In this document: positions 1 through 7,957 of the stretch, piece after piece
Layout: each line of letters opens with the position of its first letter
Numbering within the stretch: the stretch's first letter is position 1
Source: CAWCLK01 sp963796225
Lineage (GTDB): Bacteria; Actinomycetota; Nitriliruptoria; Nitriliruptorales; Nitriliruptoraceae
Assembly: GCA_963796225.1 (NCBI GenBank)
Contig: CAWCLK010000023.1
Location: 7,562-71,561, forward strand
Length of the DNA stretch: 64,000 nucleotides
Direction of reading: 5' to 3'
Position numbers and translations under genes: made by a program
Notes under the pieces: generated by a model
Database searches by the model: none
Told to the model about the DNA's origin: nothing
Seen by the model: only the letters and a program-made list of their open reading frames with translations

Positions 1-1385
1 CGGTCGACCACCTCGACCATGTCCGGCACCCCGTCGCGGCCCACATAGTCCACGCACACGTCCAGCACGTGGGCGCCCTCGCGGGTCTGGGACTTGGCCA
101 GCGCGACCATCGCCTCCCAGTCCTCGTCGAGCAGCAGCTCGCGGAAGGCCTTCGACCCGTTGGCGTTCGCGCGCTCGCCGATGACGAGGAACGAGGTGTC
201 CTGCTCGATCGGGGCGGCGGCGTAGAGGCTGGCCAGGGCGGGGCGATACTCGACTGTCAGGGCATCGTGCGTGCTCGGCTTCGCCTCCGCGCCTCCGATG
301 CTCGTGCTGTCCGGAAGCACGTGGCGCCCTGCCGCCCCGGGCTTGGCGAAGCTCGGCCGGTCGAGGACGCGGCGGCGGGGCGTGAGCCCCTCGACGGCCT
401 CGACCACGGCGCGCAGGTGCTCGGGGGTGGTGCCGCAGCAGCCGCCGACGATGGACACGCCGAGCTCGGACACGAACTCGCGCTGCGCGTCGGCCAGGCC
501 CTGCGGGTCGAGCGGGTAGCAGGTCTGCCCGTCGACCATCTCGGGGATGCCGGCGTTGGGCACGATCGAGATCGGCAGGCGCGACGACCGGGCCAGGGTC
601 CGGACGTGCTCGCGCATGTCGGTCGGCCCGGTGGCGCAGTTCATCCCGAGCACGTCGATGTCGAGCGGGTCGAGCGCGGCGATCGCTGCCAGGGGCTCGG
701 TGCCCAGCAGCATCGTGTTGATGTCCTTCTCGACCGTGAACTGGACGACCAGCGGGACGCGCGCCCCGCGTTCGGCGAACACGTCGTTGGCCGCGGCGAC
801 GGCGGCCTTGATCTGCAGGAGGTCGAAGGAGGTCTCGACGAGCAGCGCGTCGCAGCCGCCGTCGAGCAGCCCGCGGACCTGGCGCCGGTAGCCGTCCTCC
901 ATCGTGGCGACGTCGATGAAGTCCTTGACGGTCGGGTCGTCGGGGTCCTTGCCGAGGCTGAGCGTGGGGGACCGGGTCCCGGGCCCGATCGACCCGACAA
1001 CGAACCGCGGCTTCTCGGGGGTGGAGAACTCGTCGCACACGCGGCGGGCGATGGCGGCGGCCTTGCGGTTGAGCTCCTCGGTGCGCTCGCCCAGCCCGTA
1101 CTCGTCGAGCACCCAGGGCGCCCCGCCGAAGGAGTTGGTCTCGATCGCGTCGCAGCCGACCTCGAGGAAGTCGCGGTGGATCTGCTCGAGGACGTCGGGG
1201 CGGGTGTCGTTCAGGATCTCGGGGCAGCCCTCGAGGTGCTCGCCACCGTGGTCGCCGGCGGTCAGCTCGATCGCCTGCAGCGACGTCCCCATCGCCCCGT
1301 CGAACACGAGCACACGCTCGGAGAGGGCATCGAGGAACGGGTGCGCCTCGAGCGGCGGCAGGCGTCGGGTGGTGGCGTCAGGCAT
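1..1385 (-). CDS. metH: Cobalamin-dependent methionine synthase, N-terminal part (runs off window start)
   Basis: About 461 codons are visible from an ATG at 1385 and the frame is open to base 1. Residues 1 to roughly 320 are the homocysteine S-methyltransferase barrel: FDGAMGTSLQ near the start, GMNCATGP and GGCCGTTPEHL, which supply the three zinc-binding cysteines. The visible end (SFLVIGERANANGSKAF) is the start of the pterin-binding methyltetrahydrofolate domain, so this is MetH and not a stand-alone homocysteine methyltransferase. The enzyme moves a methyl group from methyl-THF through cobalamin to homocysteine in the cytoplasm. The cobalamin and activation domains must lie beyond the window. 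The 212 bp upstream showed me no SAM or B12 riboswitch. The Shine-Dalgarno sequence is weak. The start is moderately secure. Confidence 0.95.
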   Translation of the reverse strand, partial: MPDATTRRLPPLEAHPFLDALSERVLVFDGAMGTSLQAIELTAGDHGGEHLEGCPEILNDTRPDVLEQIHRDFLEVGCDAIETNSFGGAPWVLDEYGLGERTEELNRKAAAIARRVCDEFSTPEKPRFVVGSIGPGTRSPTLSLGKDPDDPTVKDFIDVATMEDGYRRQVRGLLDGGCDALLVETSFDLLQIKAAVAAANDVFAERGARVPLVVQFTVEKDINTMLLGTEPLAAIAALDPLDIDVLGMNCATGPTDMREHVRTLARSSRLPISIVPNAGIPEMVDGQTCYPLDPQGLADAQREFVSELGVSIVGGCCGTTPEHLRAVVEAVEGLTPRRRVLDRPSFAKPGAAGRHVLPDSTSIGGAEAKPSTHDALTVEYRPALASLYAAAPIEQDTSFLVIGERANANGSKAFRELLLDEDWEAMVALAKSQTREGAHVLDVCVDYVGRDGVPDMVEVVD

Positions 1386-1597
1386 GGGTCACTCGCGGAC
1401 GGTGGCGGGCACGGCCAGGGGAGAACGGCGTGCGGTGTGGGTGCCACGGTGTCGTCGAGCGCGGGGACCAGGACTCCGGGCCGCGGGGTGGTGAACGACT
1501 GTACCGGTGGGTTCGCCACCCCAGCCAGCCCGGTCGGGTGCGAACGGGGCGAACCGGACAACTCGGCACGGCACTCGGACCCCGGTGGCCCGAGGCC

Positions 1598-1825
1598 TCA
1601 GCCGCGCCGGGAGCGAGTGTGGCGGTTGGGGGCCGCGTGGTTGACCGCGCCCCGCGCGACCTCGCTCGGCGGCAGCTGGACGAGGAAGGTCGCGTCCTCG
1701 TGATCGCGACGCGTGTCGCGCCACACCACCCACGCGACGAGCGGCAGCATGGCCAGTCCGAACCCGATCGGCAACCACAACCACGTGTCCACGTCGAGCC
1801 TCCCGTCCGGGCCCAGCACGTCCAC
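1598..1825 (-). CDS. Small single-pass membrane protein
   Basis: This 75-residue frame starts at GTG 1825. It has a short polar N-terminus, one membrane segment at about residues 15-36 (LPIGFGLAMLPLVAWVVW) and a charged cytoplasmic tail (RDTRRDHED). No family is recognised. It lies alone between metH, transcribed the same way, and a divergent flavoprotein gene. Amino-acid composition around the membrane segment looks like real coding sequence, but the length and isolation keep confidence modest. A second GTG two codons downstream is an equally good start. Confidence 0.5.
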   Translation of the reverse strand: MDVLGPDGRLDVDTWLWLPIGFGLAMLPLVAWVVWRDTRRDHEDATFLVQLPPSEVARGAVNHAAPNRHTRSRRG

Positions 1826-1944
1826 GGTACGTCGCCGCCGGCCGGGAGGGGTCCCGGGCGGCGCGCGGGGAACATCGCGCGCCGACGGGGCGCTGCACGA
1901 GATGACGCTCCCCGCTCGCTCCCGCCACCCCCGAGGCCAGCTGC

Positions 1945-2976
1945 ATGACCTCTGCCGTCCCCGCCCCGCCCCGCCTGGCCTCCGAGCTGGGGGTGCCGTT
2001 GAGCGTGCTCGACCTCGCCAGCATCGTCGACGGGGCGACCGACGCGCAGGCGCTGCACCGGTCCGTGGACCTGGCCCGGCACGCCGAGCGCCTCGGCTAC
2101 CACCGCTTCTGGGTCGCCGAGCACCACAACATGCCCGCGGTCGCCAGCTCCGCCCCGGACCTGCTCATGGCCCACGTCGCCCAGCAGACCTCGACCATCC
2201 GGGTCGGGTCGGGTGGCGTGATGCTTCCCAACCACGCCCCGCTGGTCGTGGCCGAGCGCTTCGGGATGCTCGAGGCCTTCCACCCGGGGCGCATCGACCT
2301 CGGCATCGGTCGGGCGCCGGGCACCGACCAGCGCACCGCGCGGGCGCTGCGCCGCGCCCCGGACACCATCCACGGCGAGGCGTTCCTGGCCCAGCTCGCC
2401 GAGCTCGAGGGCTTCGCGCTGGACACCCTGCCGGCCGACCACCCCTTCGCCGACATCCGTGCGGTGCCCGGTGGCGTGCTGCCGCCAATGTGGCTGCTCG
2501 GGTCCAGCGGCTTCAGCGCGCAGGTCGCCGCCCTGACCTCACGCCCGTTCAGCTTCGCCTACCACTTCGCCCCGCAGGGCCTGGAGGAGGCGTTGCGCCT
2601 GTACCGCGAGCGGTTCCGTCCCTCCGACGACCTGCCCGAGCCCTACGTCATGCTCGGGGTCAGCGTGGTCTGCGCCCCGACCGACGACGAGGCGCAGTTC
2701 CTGGCCGGGTCGGGGCGGCTCATGCGGCGATGGCTGCGGCAGGGACGGCTGCAGCCGGTCCCCACGCCGGAGACCGCGCGTGAGGTGCTGGGCCCGCCGG
2801 ACCCGACGCGGCCGGCGACCAGCGTGGTCGGTTCGCCGGACACCGTGCGTGCCGGGCTGCAGGACCTGCTCGACCGGACAGGCGTGCAGGAGCTCATGGT
2901 CAGCGGGGTCGTGCACGACGCCGGGGCACAGGTGCGCAGCCTCGAGCTGGTCGCGCAGGCCACCGGGCTGGCCTGA
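1945..2976 (+). CDS. LLM class flavin-dependent oxidoreductase (luciferase-like monooxygenase)
   Basis: The 343-residue product has the bacterial luciferase-like TIM barrel throughout. Typical landmarks are LSVLDLASI near the N-terminus, HRFWVAEHHNMP at about residues 53-64, the IRVGSGGVMLPNHAPLVVAE strand-loop and the GRIDLGIGRAPGTD stretch that contacts the FMN phosphate. It resembles the MsnO8/alkanal monooxygenase-like subgroup that uses reduced flavin and oxygen. The substrate cannot be inferred. The gene stands alone, with the B12 operon convergent from the right. Its stop is followed within 5 bp by a tandem repeat. Confidence 0.9.
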   Translation: MTSAVPAPPRLASELGVPLSVLDLASIVDGATDAQALHRSVDLARHAERLGYHRFWVAEHHNMPAVASSAPDLLMAHVAQQTSTIRVGSGGVMLPNHAPLVVAERFGMLEAFHPGRIDLGIGRAPGTDQRTARALRRAPDTIHGEAFLAQLAELEGFALDTLPADHPFADIRAVPGGVLPPMWLLGSSGFSAQVAALTSRPFSFAYHFAPQGLEEALRLYRERFRPSDDLPEPYVMLGVSVVCAPTDDEAQFLAGSGRLMRRWLRQGRLQPVPTPETAREVLGPPDPTRPATSVVGSPDTVRAGLQDLLDRTGVQELMVSGVVHDAGAQVRSLELVAQATGLA

Positions 2977-2980
2977 CCGG

Positions 2981-3090
2981 TCCGGGAGGATCAGGCGACG
3001 AGCAGTGCGCGCCGCGCCCTCCGGCAGGATCAGGCGACGAGGAGTGCGCGGTCGCGCCCTCCGGGAGGATCAGGCGACGAGCAGTGCGCG
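2981..3090. repeat. 39-40 bp tandem repeat, nearly three units
   Basis: A 31-base core beginning TCCGGGAGGATCAGGCGACG starts at 2981, 3020 and 3060. Units one and three are identical over the core and unit two differs at two positions. The third unit is the 3' end of the small minus-strand gene that stops at 3070, so each unit carries that gene's last codons (RALLVA) plus its TGA. The array therefore looks like duplication of a gene tail into the space between two convergent genes. Confidence 0.85.
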
Positions 3091-3240
3091 GGAGTCGCCG
3101 TCACCCAGTCGGCGTTCGAGCCGACGCAGGACGGCGAGGCGACGGGCCCGGGCGTCCGCGTCCGCGGCGACGTCGCTGCAGAGCTCGCGGAGCTCGCGGA
3201 ACAGGTCGTCGGGGGTCAGGCGGTCGGCGTCGGTGGGCAT
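3070..3240 (-). CDS. Hypothetical 56-residue helical protein
   Basis: The start is ATG 3240, preceded at good spacing by a near-perfect Shine-Dalgarno sequence (AAAGGAGGT). The product is 56 residues, highly charged and probably all-helical (PDDLFRELRELCSDVAADAD, then LAVLRRLERRL). No family is recognised. It lies 71 bp downstream of the last lipoprotein gene of the B12 operon and could be read through from it. Its 3' end has been duplicated twice downstream as a tandem repeat. Confidence 0.65.
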   Translation of the reverse strand: MPTDADRLTPDDLFRELRELCSDVAADADARARRLAVLRRLERRLGDGDSRALLVA

Positions 3241-3311
3241 CGTGCACCTCCTTTCGCGCTCGACACTCCTATCGGCAGGGGAGGCGGTCCGCCAAAGGAG
3301 TCCGTGCGGTG

Positions 3312-4307
3312 TCAGCGCGTCCACATGGCCGCATCGGTCGCGGGCGGCACGTCCCGGACCCGGCTCGTCCGGGCCATGCCGGTGACCACGTCGAGGCCGC
3401 TGTCCGGCCCCAGGTGGGCCACCCACGCGTCGCCGTTGGACCGGAAGAACAGCCCGACGCCGGGGTCGTCCCACGGCTCGATCGTCCCCTGGGCCAGCGA
3501 CCCGGCCCACACCGCGGGGTGGCCGTCGGCGGTGACCGTGGCCAGCACCTCGTCGCCGGTGGTGCCGACCGTCACCCAGCCCGCGGGCGTGTCGTCCGGC
3601 AGCGTCACCGCGGTGTCGCCACCCACGAGGCGGTGGCCGTCGTCGCAGACCAGCAACGGGTCGTCGGCCGTGTGGCGGTCCGTGGTGCGGCAGCCCGCGG
3701 GGACCTCCAGCGGGGCGCCCGCCTCGACGTCCCAGTGCTCGCCGTCGACCACCCCGACCACGCTGCCGGTGGCCGACACCCACACCGCCCCGACGTCGGG
3801 TGCGTCGAGCTGGGTGACGACCGCACCGTCCCGCCCGCGCACCTCGGCGCGTCCGTCGGCGAGGACGAGGGTGTGCCCGTCGGCGAGGGGGAGGGCCTGA
3901 TCGAGCGGCACCAGCCCGTCGACGGTCACCGCGACCGTCCCCATCGAACCGCCCTGCAGGACGGGGGCGGCCAGCCGATCGGAGGCCTCACGGTCGAGCT
4001 GCCAGCCCGGCATGTGCCCCAGCGGGGTCCCGGAGGTCGAGGTGAGCAGCACGGCATCCTGGACCTGCCAGGCGATGCCGGCCGTGCGCGGCACCACGTC
4101 CGCCGGGACCAGCACCGGGCCGAGGTCGGCCGACGCCGTGTCGGCGGGCGTCGTCGGACCGTCGGTGGCCGAGGCGTCGGGGGACGTGGAGGAGGACGTG
4201 GCGGAGGAGGGGGACGCCTCGGGTCCGCCGGTCCCACCGCCGCTGCACGCCGCCGTGAGCAGGACGAACCCTGTCGCCAAGGTCAGGCGGTGGTCATGCG
4301 CTCCCAT
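3312..4307 (-). CDS. Predicted lipoprotein, last member of the B12-riboswitch operon
   Basis: The 331-residue product starts with a lipoprotein signal (lipobox LLTAAC, Cys about residue 21). A Ser/Thr/Asp-rich linker to about residue 60 follows, and then a beta-rich domain with repeated short strands (VLADGRAEVRGRDG, DGHRLVGGD, VTADGHPAVWAGS) that resembles an irregular propeller. No family is recognised. Its start overlaps the end of the ECF S-component gene by 14 bp, so it belongs to the same transcript. By context it could be an extracellular accessory or corrinoid-binding lipoprotein, which is inference only. Confidence 0.8.
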   Translation of the reverse strand: MGAHDHRLTLATGFVLLTAACSGGGTGGPEASPSSATSSSTSPDASATDGPTTPADTASADLGPVLVPADVVPRTAGIAWQVQDAVLLTSTSGTPLGHMPGWQLDREASDRLAAPVLQGGSMGTVAVTVDGLVPLDQALPLADGHTLVLADGRAEVRGRDGAVVTQLDAPDVGAVWVSATGSVVGVVDGEHWDVEAGAPLEVPAGCRTTDRHTADDPLLVCDDGHRLVGGDTAVTLPDDTPAGWVTVGTTGDEVLATVTADGHPAVWAGSLAQGTIEPWDDPGVGLFFRSNGDAWVAHLGPDSGLDVVTGMARTSRVRDVPPATDAAMWTR

Positions 4308-5145
4308 CGAAGGTTCCTCGGTCCCCGAACGCCGCGCGTCGTGACGCGCGCCGCAGCGCGGACAGTACGGGCGGGCCGACGAGCACGATGGCGATCACGT
4401 TGGTGATGGCCCGGCCGGTGTCCCACCCGAGGGAGGTCGTCGACAGCGTGTAGAGCACGAAGCGGTGCAGGTTGTCGAGGACCCCGGCGCCGGGGACGTG
4501 GCTGAGCTCGGTGCCGCTGCCCAGCGCGAAGGGCCACGACCACAGGTTCATCAGGAACCCGTACGCGTACGCGGCGACCGCCCCGTAGGTGGCGAGCATC
4601 GCGATCTCCCCGCGACCCCGCAGGCGCGAGAAGGGCAGCAGGCCCGCACCCATCCCCACCCACGACGACGCGAGCATCTGGAACGGCAGCCACGGGCCCA
4701 CGCCGGCGGTCAGCAGCGCGGAGGCGAACAGGGTCGTCGCCCCGAGCACGAACCCGAACCCCGGGCCCAGCACGCGACCGGCGAGCACGAGGGTGAAGAA
4801 CACGAGCTCCACGCCGGCGGTCCCGGCCCCGAGCGGGCGCAGGGCCGCCCCGATGGCCGACAGCACGCCGAGCATCGCCAGGGCCTTGGTGTCCATGCCG
4901 CCGTCGGCCAGCTCGGCGAGGACGACGGCGACGACCACCGGGAGGACGAGCACGAACACGAACGGTGCGTCGCTGGTGTGCGCCCCGGCACCGGGGGCCG
5001 GTGTGATCAGCAGCGGCCAGAGGAACATGCCCGCCCCTGCGACCGAGGCGAGCGTCAGCGCGAGCGCGGCCCGCGGCCGGATCCCGATCGCCGGCGGGCG
5101 CAGGCCCAGCGGCGGGGCGGTGCGGGGCGGGGCGGTGCTGCTCAT
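4294..5145 (-). CDS. ECF transporter S component (candidate cobalamin/corrinoid specificity subunit)
   Basis: The 283-residue integral membrane protein has about six hydrophobic segments with the glycine/alanine-rich helices typical of S components. Notable stretches are LGATTLFASALLTAGVGPWL and PFQMLASSWVGMGAGLLP, which in my recollection resemble CbrT-like components. It starts at ATG 5145 in an ATGA overlap with the EcfA stop, so translation is coupled. The upstream riboswitch suggests corrinoid uptake, but substrate specificity cannot be read from sequence alone. Confidence 0.8.
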   Translation of the reverse strand: MSSTAPPRTAPPLGLRPPAIGIRPRAALALTLASVAGAGMFLWPLLITPAPGAGAHTSDAPFVFVLVLPVVVAVVLAELADGGMDTKALAMLGVLSAIGAALRPLGAGTAGVELVFFTLVLAGRVLGPGFGFVLGATTLFASALLTAGVGPWLPFQMLASSWVGMGAGLLPFSRLRGRGEIAMLATYGAVAAYAYGFLMNLWSWPFALGSGTELSHVPGAGVLDNLHRFVLYTLSTTSLGWDTGRAITNVIAIVLVGPPVLSALRRASRRAAFGDRGTFDGSA

Positions 5146-6782
5146 GCCGGGTCCACCGGGACGGCCGTGGCCAGCGCCGTCAGCACCTCGCCGACGGTCA
5201 GCCACGGTTCGGGGGCCAGCACCTTGGCCACCTGCGGGGCGAAGGCCGGCGAGGCTGCCAGCACGTCGGCCGCGGTGCCGTCGGCGACGACCTCACCCTC
5301 GCCCATCACGACGACGCGGTCGGCGACGGTGGCGACGAACTCGACGTCGTGGGTGGACAGGACCACGGCACGCCCCGCCCGCGACAGCTCGGTGACGACC
5401 TCGGCGAGGTGGGTCTTGGCGTGCTCGTCCAGCCCGCGGGTCGGTTCGTCGAGCAGGACCACGTCGGGTCGGGCGACCAGCTGGACCGCCAGGACGAGCG
5501 CGAGGCGCTGGCCCTCGGACAGGTCGCGGGGATGGCTGTCGGCCGGGACGCCGGGGACCAGCCGGTCCAGCAGGGCGCGGGTGGCACCGGGGGCGGCGCC
5601 GGACTCGCGGTCGGCCTGGGCGCACTCGTCGGCCACGGAGGTGAGGTAGAGCAGGTCGGCGGGGGACTGGGGGACGAGCCCGACGTGGCGCCGGGCGTCC
5701 TCGGGGCGCAGGTCGTGCGGGTCGAGCTGCCCGTCGTCGCCGGGCACGGCCACCGCCCCGCCGTCGCGTCGCCCCGCCCCCTGCAGCGTCCACAGCAGCG
5801 ACGACTTGCCCGCCCCGTTGCGGCCCATCAGCGCGGTGACCTCGCCGGGGCGCAGGTCGAGGTCGACGCCGCGGACCGCCACGGTGTCGCCGTAGCGGAC
5901 GACCAGGCCACGCGCGGACAGCCGGGGCGGCGTGGCGGGGTCGGGCAGGTCGCGGGCGGGCGGGTCGAGCTCGGCCAGGGTGGCGCGCAGGTCACCGGCA
6001 CGGCGGCGGGCGTCGCGGACCGACAGCGGGAGCGGTTCCCAGCCGGCAGCCCGCGCCAGCCGCACCACCGGTGGGGCCACGTCGGTGGCGGCCATCATGG
6101 CCTGCGGCGTCCCGGCGGTGACGGTCCCGTCGCCGGGCACGTGCACGACGAGGTCGGCGTACTGCACGATCCGCTCGAGCCGGTGCTCGGCGACCACCGC
6201 GGTCATCCCGAGGTCGTGCACCAGCCGTGTGATCGTGGCCAGCACCTCCTCGGCGGCGGTGGGGTCGAGCGCGGAGGTGGGCTCGTCCAGCACGAGCACG
6301 CGTGGATGGGTGGTCAGCACCGAGCCGATCGCCACGCGCTGCTGCTGGCCGCCCGACAGCTCGACGAGCGGGCGGTGGCGCAGGTCGGCGATGCCCAGCA
6401 GGTCGAGCGTCTCCTCGACGCGCTTGCGCATCACGTCACGGGGCAGGCCGAGCTGCTCCATGCCGAACGCGAGCTCGTCCTCGACGACGTCGGTGACGAA
6501 GCCGGCCAGCGGGTCCTGCCCGACCACGCCGACGACGTCGGCGAGCTCCCGAGGTGGATGTACGCGGGTGTCGCGCCCGTCGACGACGACCCGCCCGGCG
6601 AGGTGCCCGCCGGTGAAGTGCGGGACCAGGCCGTTGATGGTGCCGAGCAGGGTGGACTTGCCCGCGCCCGTGGGGCCCACCACCAGCGCGAGGTCGCCCT
6701 CGGGGACGGTCAGGTCCACGTCGCGCAGCACGGGCGCGTCGGCGTCGGCGTGGGTGACGGTGACGTGCTCGAAGCGGATCAC
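5142..6782 (-). CDS. ECF transporter ATPase, two ABC domains fused (EcfA1-EcfA2)
   Basis: The 546-residue product contains two complete ABC ATPase domains. Domain 1 (about 1-230) has Walker A GPTGAGKS, Q-loop VVGQDPLAG, signature LSGGQQQR, Walker B VLVLDEP and switch His in VVAEHR. Domain 2 (about 290-520) has GRNGAGKS, VPQSP, LSEGQ, VVLLDEP and STHD. Such fused proteins energise ECF importers through EcfT. It starts with GTG 6782 in a GTGA overlap with EcfT and ends in an ATGA overlap with the S component, so T, A and S are strictly coupled. Confidence 0.95.
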   Translation of the reverse strand: MIRFEHVTVTHADADAPVLRDVDLTVPEGDLALVVGPTGAGKSTLLGTINGLVPHFTGGHLAGRVVVDGRDTRVHPPRELADVVGVVGQDPLAGFVTDVVEDELAFGMEQLGLPRDVMRKRVEETLDLLGIADLRHRPLVELSGGQQQRVAIGSVLTTHPRVLVLDEPTSALDPTAAEEVLATITRLVHDLGMTAVVAEHRLERIVQYADLVVHVPGDGTVTAGTPQAMMAATDVAPPVVRLARAAGWEPLPLSVRDARRRAGDLRATLAELDPPARDLPDPATPPRLSARGLVVRYGDTVAVRGVDLDLRPGEVTALMGRNGAGKSSLLWTLQGAGRRDGGAVAVPGDDGQLDPHDLRPEDARRHVGLVPQSPADLLYLTSVADECAQADRESGAAPGATRALLDRLVPGVPADSHPRDLSEGQRLALVLAVQLVARPDVVLLDEPTRGLDEHAKTHLAEVVTELSRAGRAVVLSTHDVEFVATVADRVVVMGEGEVVADGTAADVLAASPAFAPQVAKVLAPEPWLTVGEVLTALATAVPVDPA

Positions 6783-7957
6783 GCGACCACCTCCGGGGCG
6801 CGGGCCGGGGCGGTGGGGACGGGTGCGGCGACCGAGTCGGTGGCGGTGGGCTGCGTCCGGCGGGGCGCGTCGGGCGGCGGCGGGGCGGCCCACGCGGCGA
6901 TCGTCCCGGCCAGCACGCCGAGCGCCGGCACCAGGGTGAGGGTGGGCCACTGCACCGGGGTGGTGGACGGGTGCAGCGCCGTCGGGTCGACCGCGGAGGT
7001 CCACACCAGCGCCCCGGCGGCGGCCAGCCCGCTGGCCAGCACGACCCACTCGGCGCCCCGCCACGGGTCGGGGCGGTGCACGGTGCGGGTCACGGTCCGG
7101 CCCCCGGCACGCAGGCCGAGCGCGGCGACGACCACGCCGGCGGCCAGGACCGGCAGGCCCAGGGCACGGGGCGAGGTGCCGTCCAGCAGCCCGTAGAGCC
7201 CGACGCACACCCCCAGCAGGCCGCCGAGCAGCAGCGCCCCGCTGGTCGCGCGTGCGCGTCCGGGCGTGGCGGGACCGGTGCGGCCGTACCCGCGCGCGTC
7301 CATCGCCGCGGCCAGGGCCAGCGAGCGGTCCAGCGCGTCCTCCATCACCGGCACGACCAGCGAGGTGAGGCCGGCCAGGCCGCGGGGCGGGGTCCCGCGC
7401 AGCCGCCGGGCGCGACGGACGCGGTGGACGGACTCGACCAGCTGGGCGGCGACCGACAGGGCGACCACCACCGCGGAGCCGGCCTCGTACAGCGCGCCCG
7501 GGACCGCCCGCAGGAGTCGCTTGGGGTTGGCCAGGGCGTTGGCCGCCCCGATGCAGGCCAGCATCGTGGCCAGCCGCATCCCGTCGTAGACGGCCGCGAG
7601 CACGCCCTCGAGGCTGACCGGGCCGCCGATGCGGATCCCGGCGGCGACGTCGGGCAGCGGCAGCTCGGGCAGCGTGAACAGCACCGTCGCCCCCGACTGC
7701 CCGTCGAGCAGCATCCGGAACAGCACCCGGATGCCCACGACCACGACCCCGACGACGAGGTAGGCACGGAAGCCGCGGGCCCAGGGGGCGGCCGACCGGC
7801 GGCGGCTGACGACCAGGCCGACCACGGCCAGGACCAGGGCGAGCAGCAGCGGGTCGGTGGTGCGGCTGGCGGCCGTGGCCATGCCGATCGCCCACAGCCA
7901 CCACGCCCCCGGGTGCAGGGAGCGAGGCAGGCGGGGCGTCGTCGTGGTCGAGGTCAT
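6779..7957 (-). CDS. ECF transporter transmembrane scaffold EcfT
   Basis: The 392-residue protein has four or five membrane segments in its first 130 residues. Long amphipathic coupling helices follow, carrying the Ala-Arg motifs of EcfT (RRARRLRG, then AAAMDARGYGR at about 235). Extra hydrophobic segments occupy the C-terminal third, which is longer than in a minimal 260-residue EcfT. It connects the EcfA pair to the S component in the membrane. The ATG at 7957 overlaps the stop of the preceding secreted-protein gene (ATGA). Confidence 0.92.
   Translation of the reverse strand: MTSTTTTPRLPRSLHPGAWWLWAIGMATAASRTTDPLLLALVLAVVGLVVSRRRSAAPWARGFRAYLVVGVVVVGIRVLFRMLLDGQSGATVLFTLPELPLPDVAAGIRIGGPVSLEGVLAAVYDGMRLATMLACIGAANALANPKRLLRAVPGALYEAGSAVVVALSVAAQLVESVHRVRRARRLRGTPPRGLAGLTSLVVPVMEDALDRSLALAAAMDARGYGRTGPATPGRARATSGALLLGGLLGVCVGLYGLLDGTSPRALGLPVLAAGVVVAALGLRAGGRTVTRTVHRPDPWRGAEWVVLASGLAAAGALVWTSAVDPTALHPSTTPVQWPTLTLVPALGVLAGTIAAWAAPPPPDAPRRTQPTATDSVAAPVPTAPARAPEVVA

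Noticed and set aside
1386..1597. Possible SAM or cobalamin riboswitch upstream of metH
   Set aside because: I compared both strands with the conserved SAM-I/IV and B12 boxes and found none. A GGTGGCGAACCCACC-like stretch alone is not enough.
69..1703. Plus-strand open frame opposite metH
   Set aside because: It is Gly/Arg/Val/Asp-rich with no domain, and the minus strand encodes a clear methionine synthase.
2981..3090. CRISPR array
   Set aside because: Fewer than three units, spacers of only 8-9 bp and homology to a gene tail. It is a tandem duplication.
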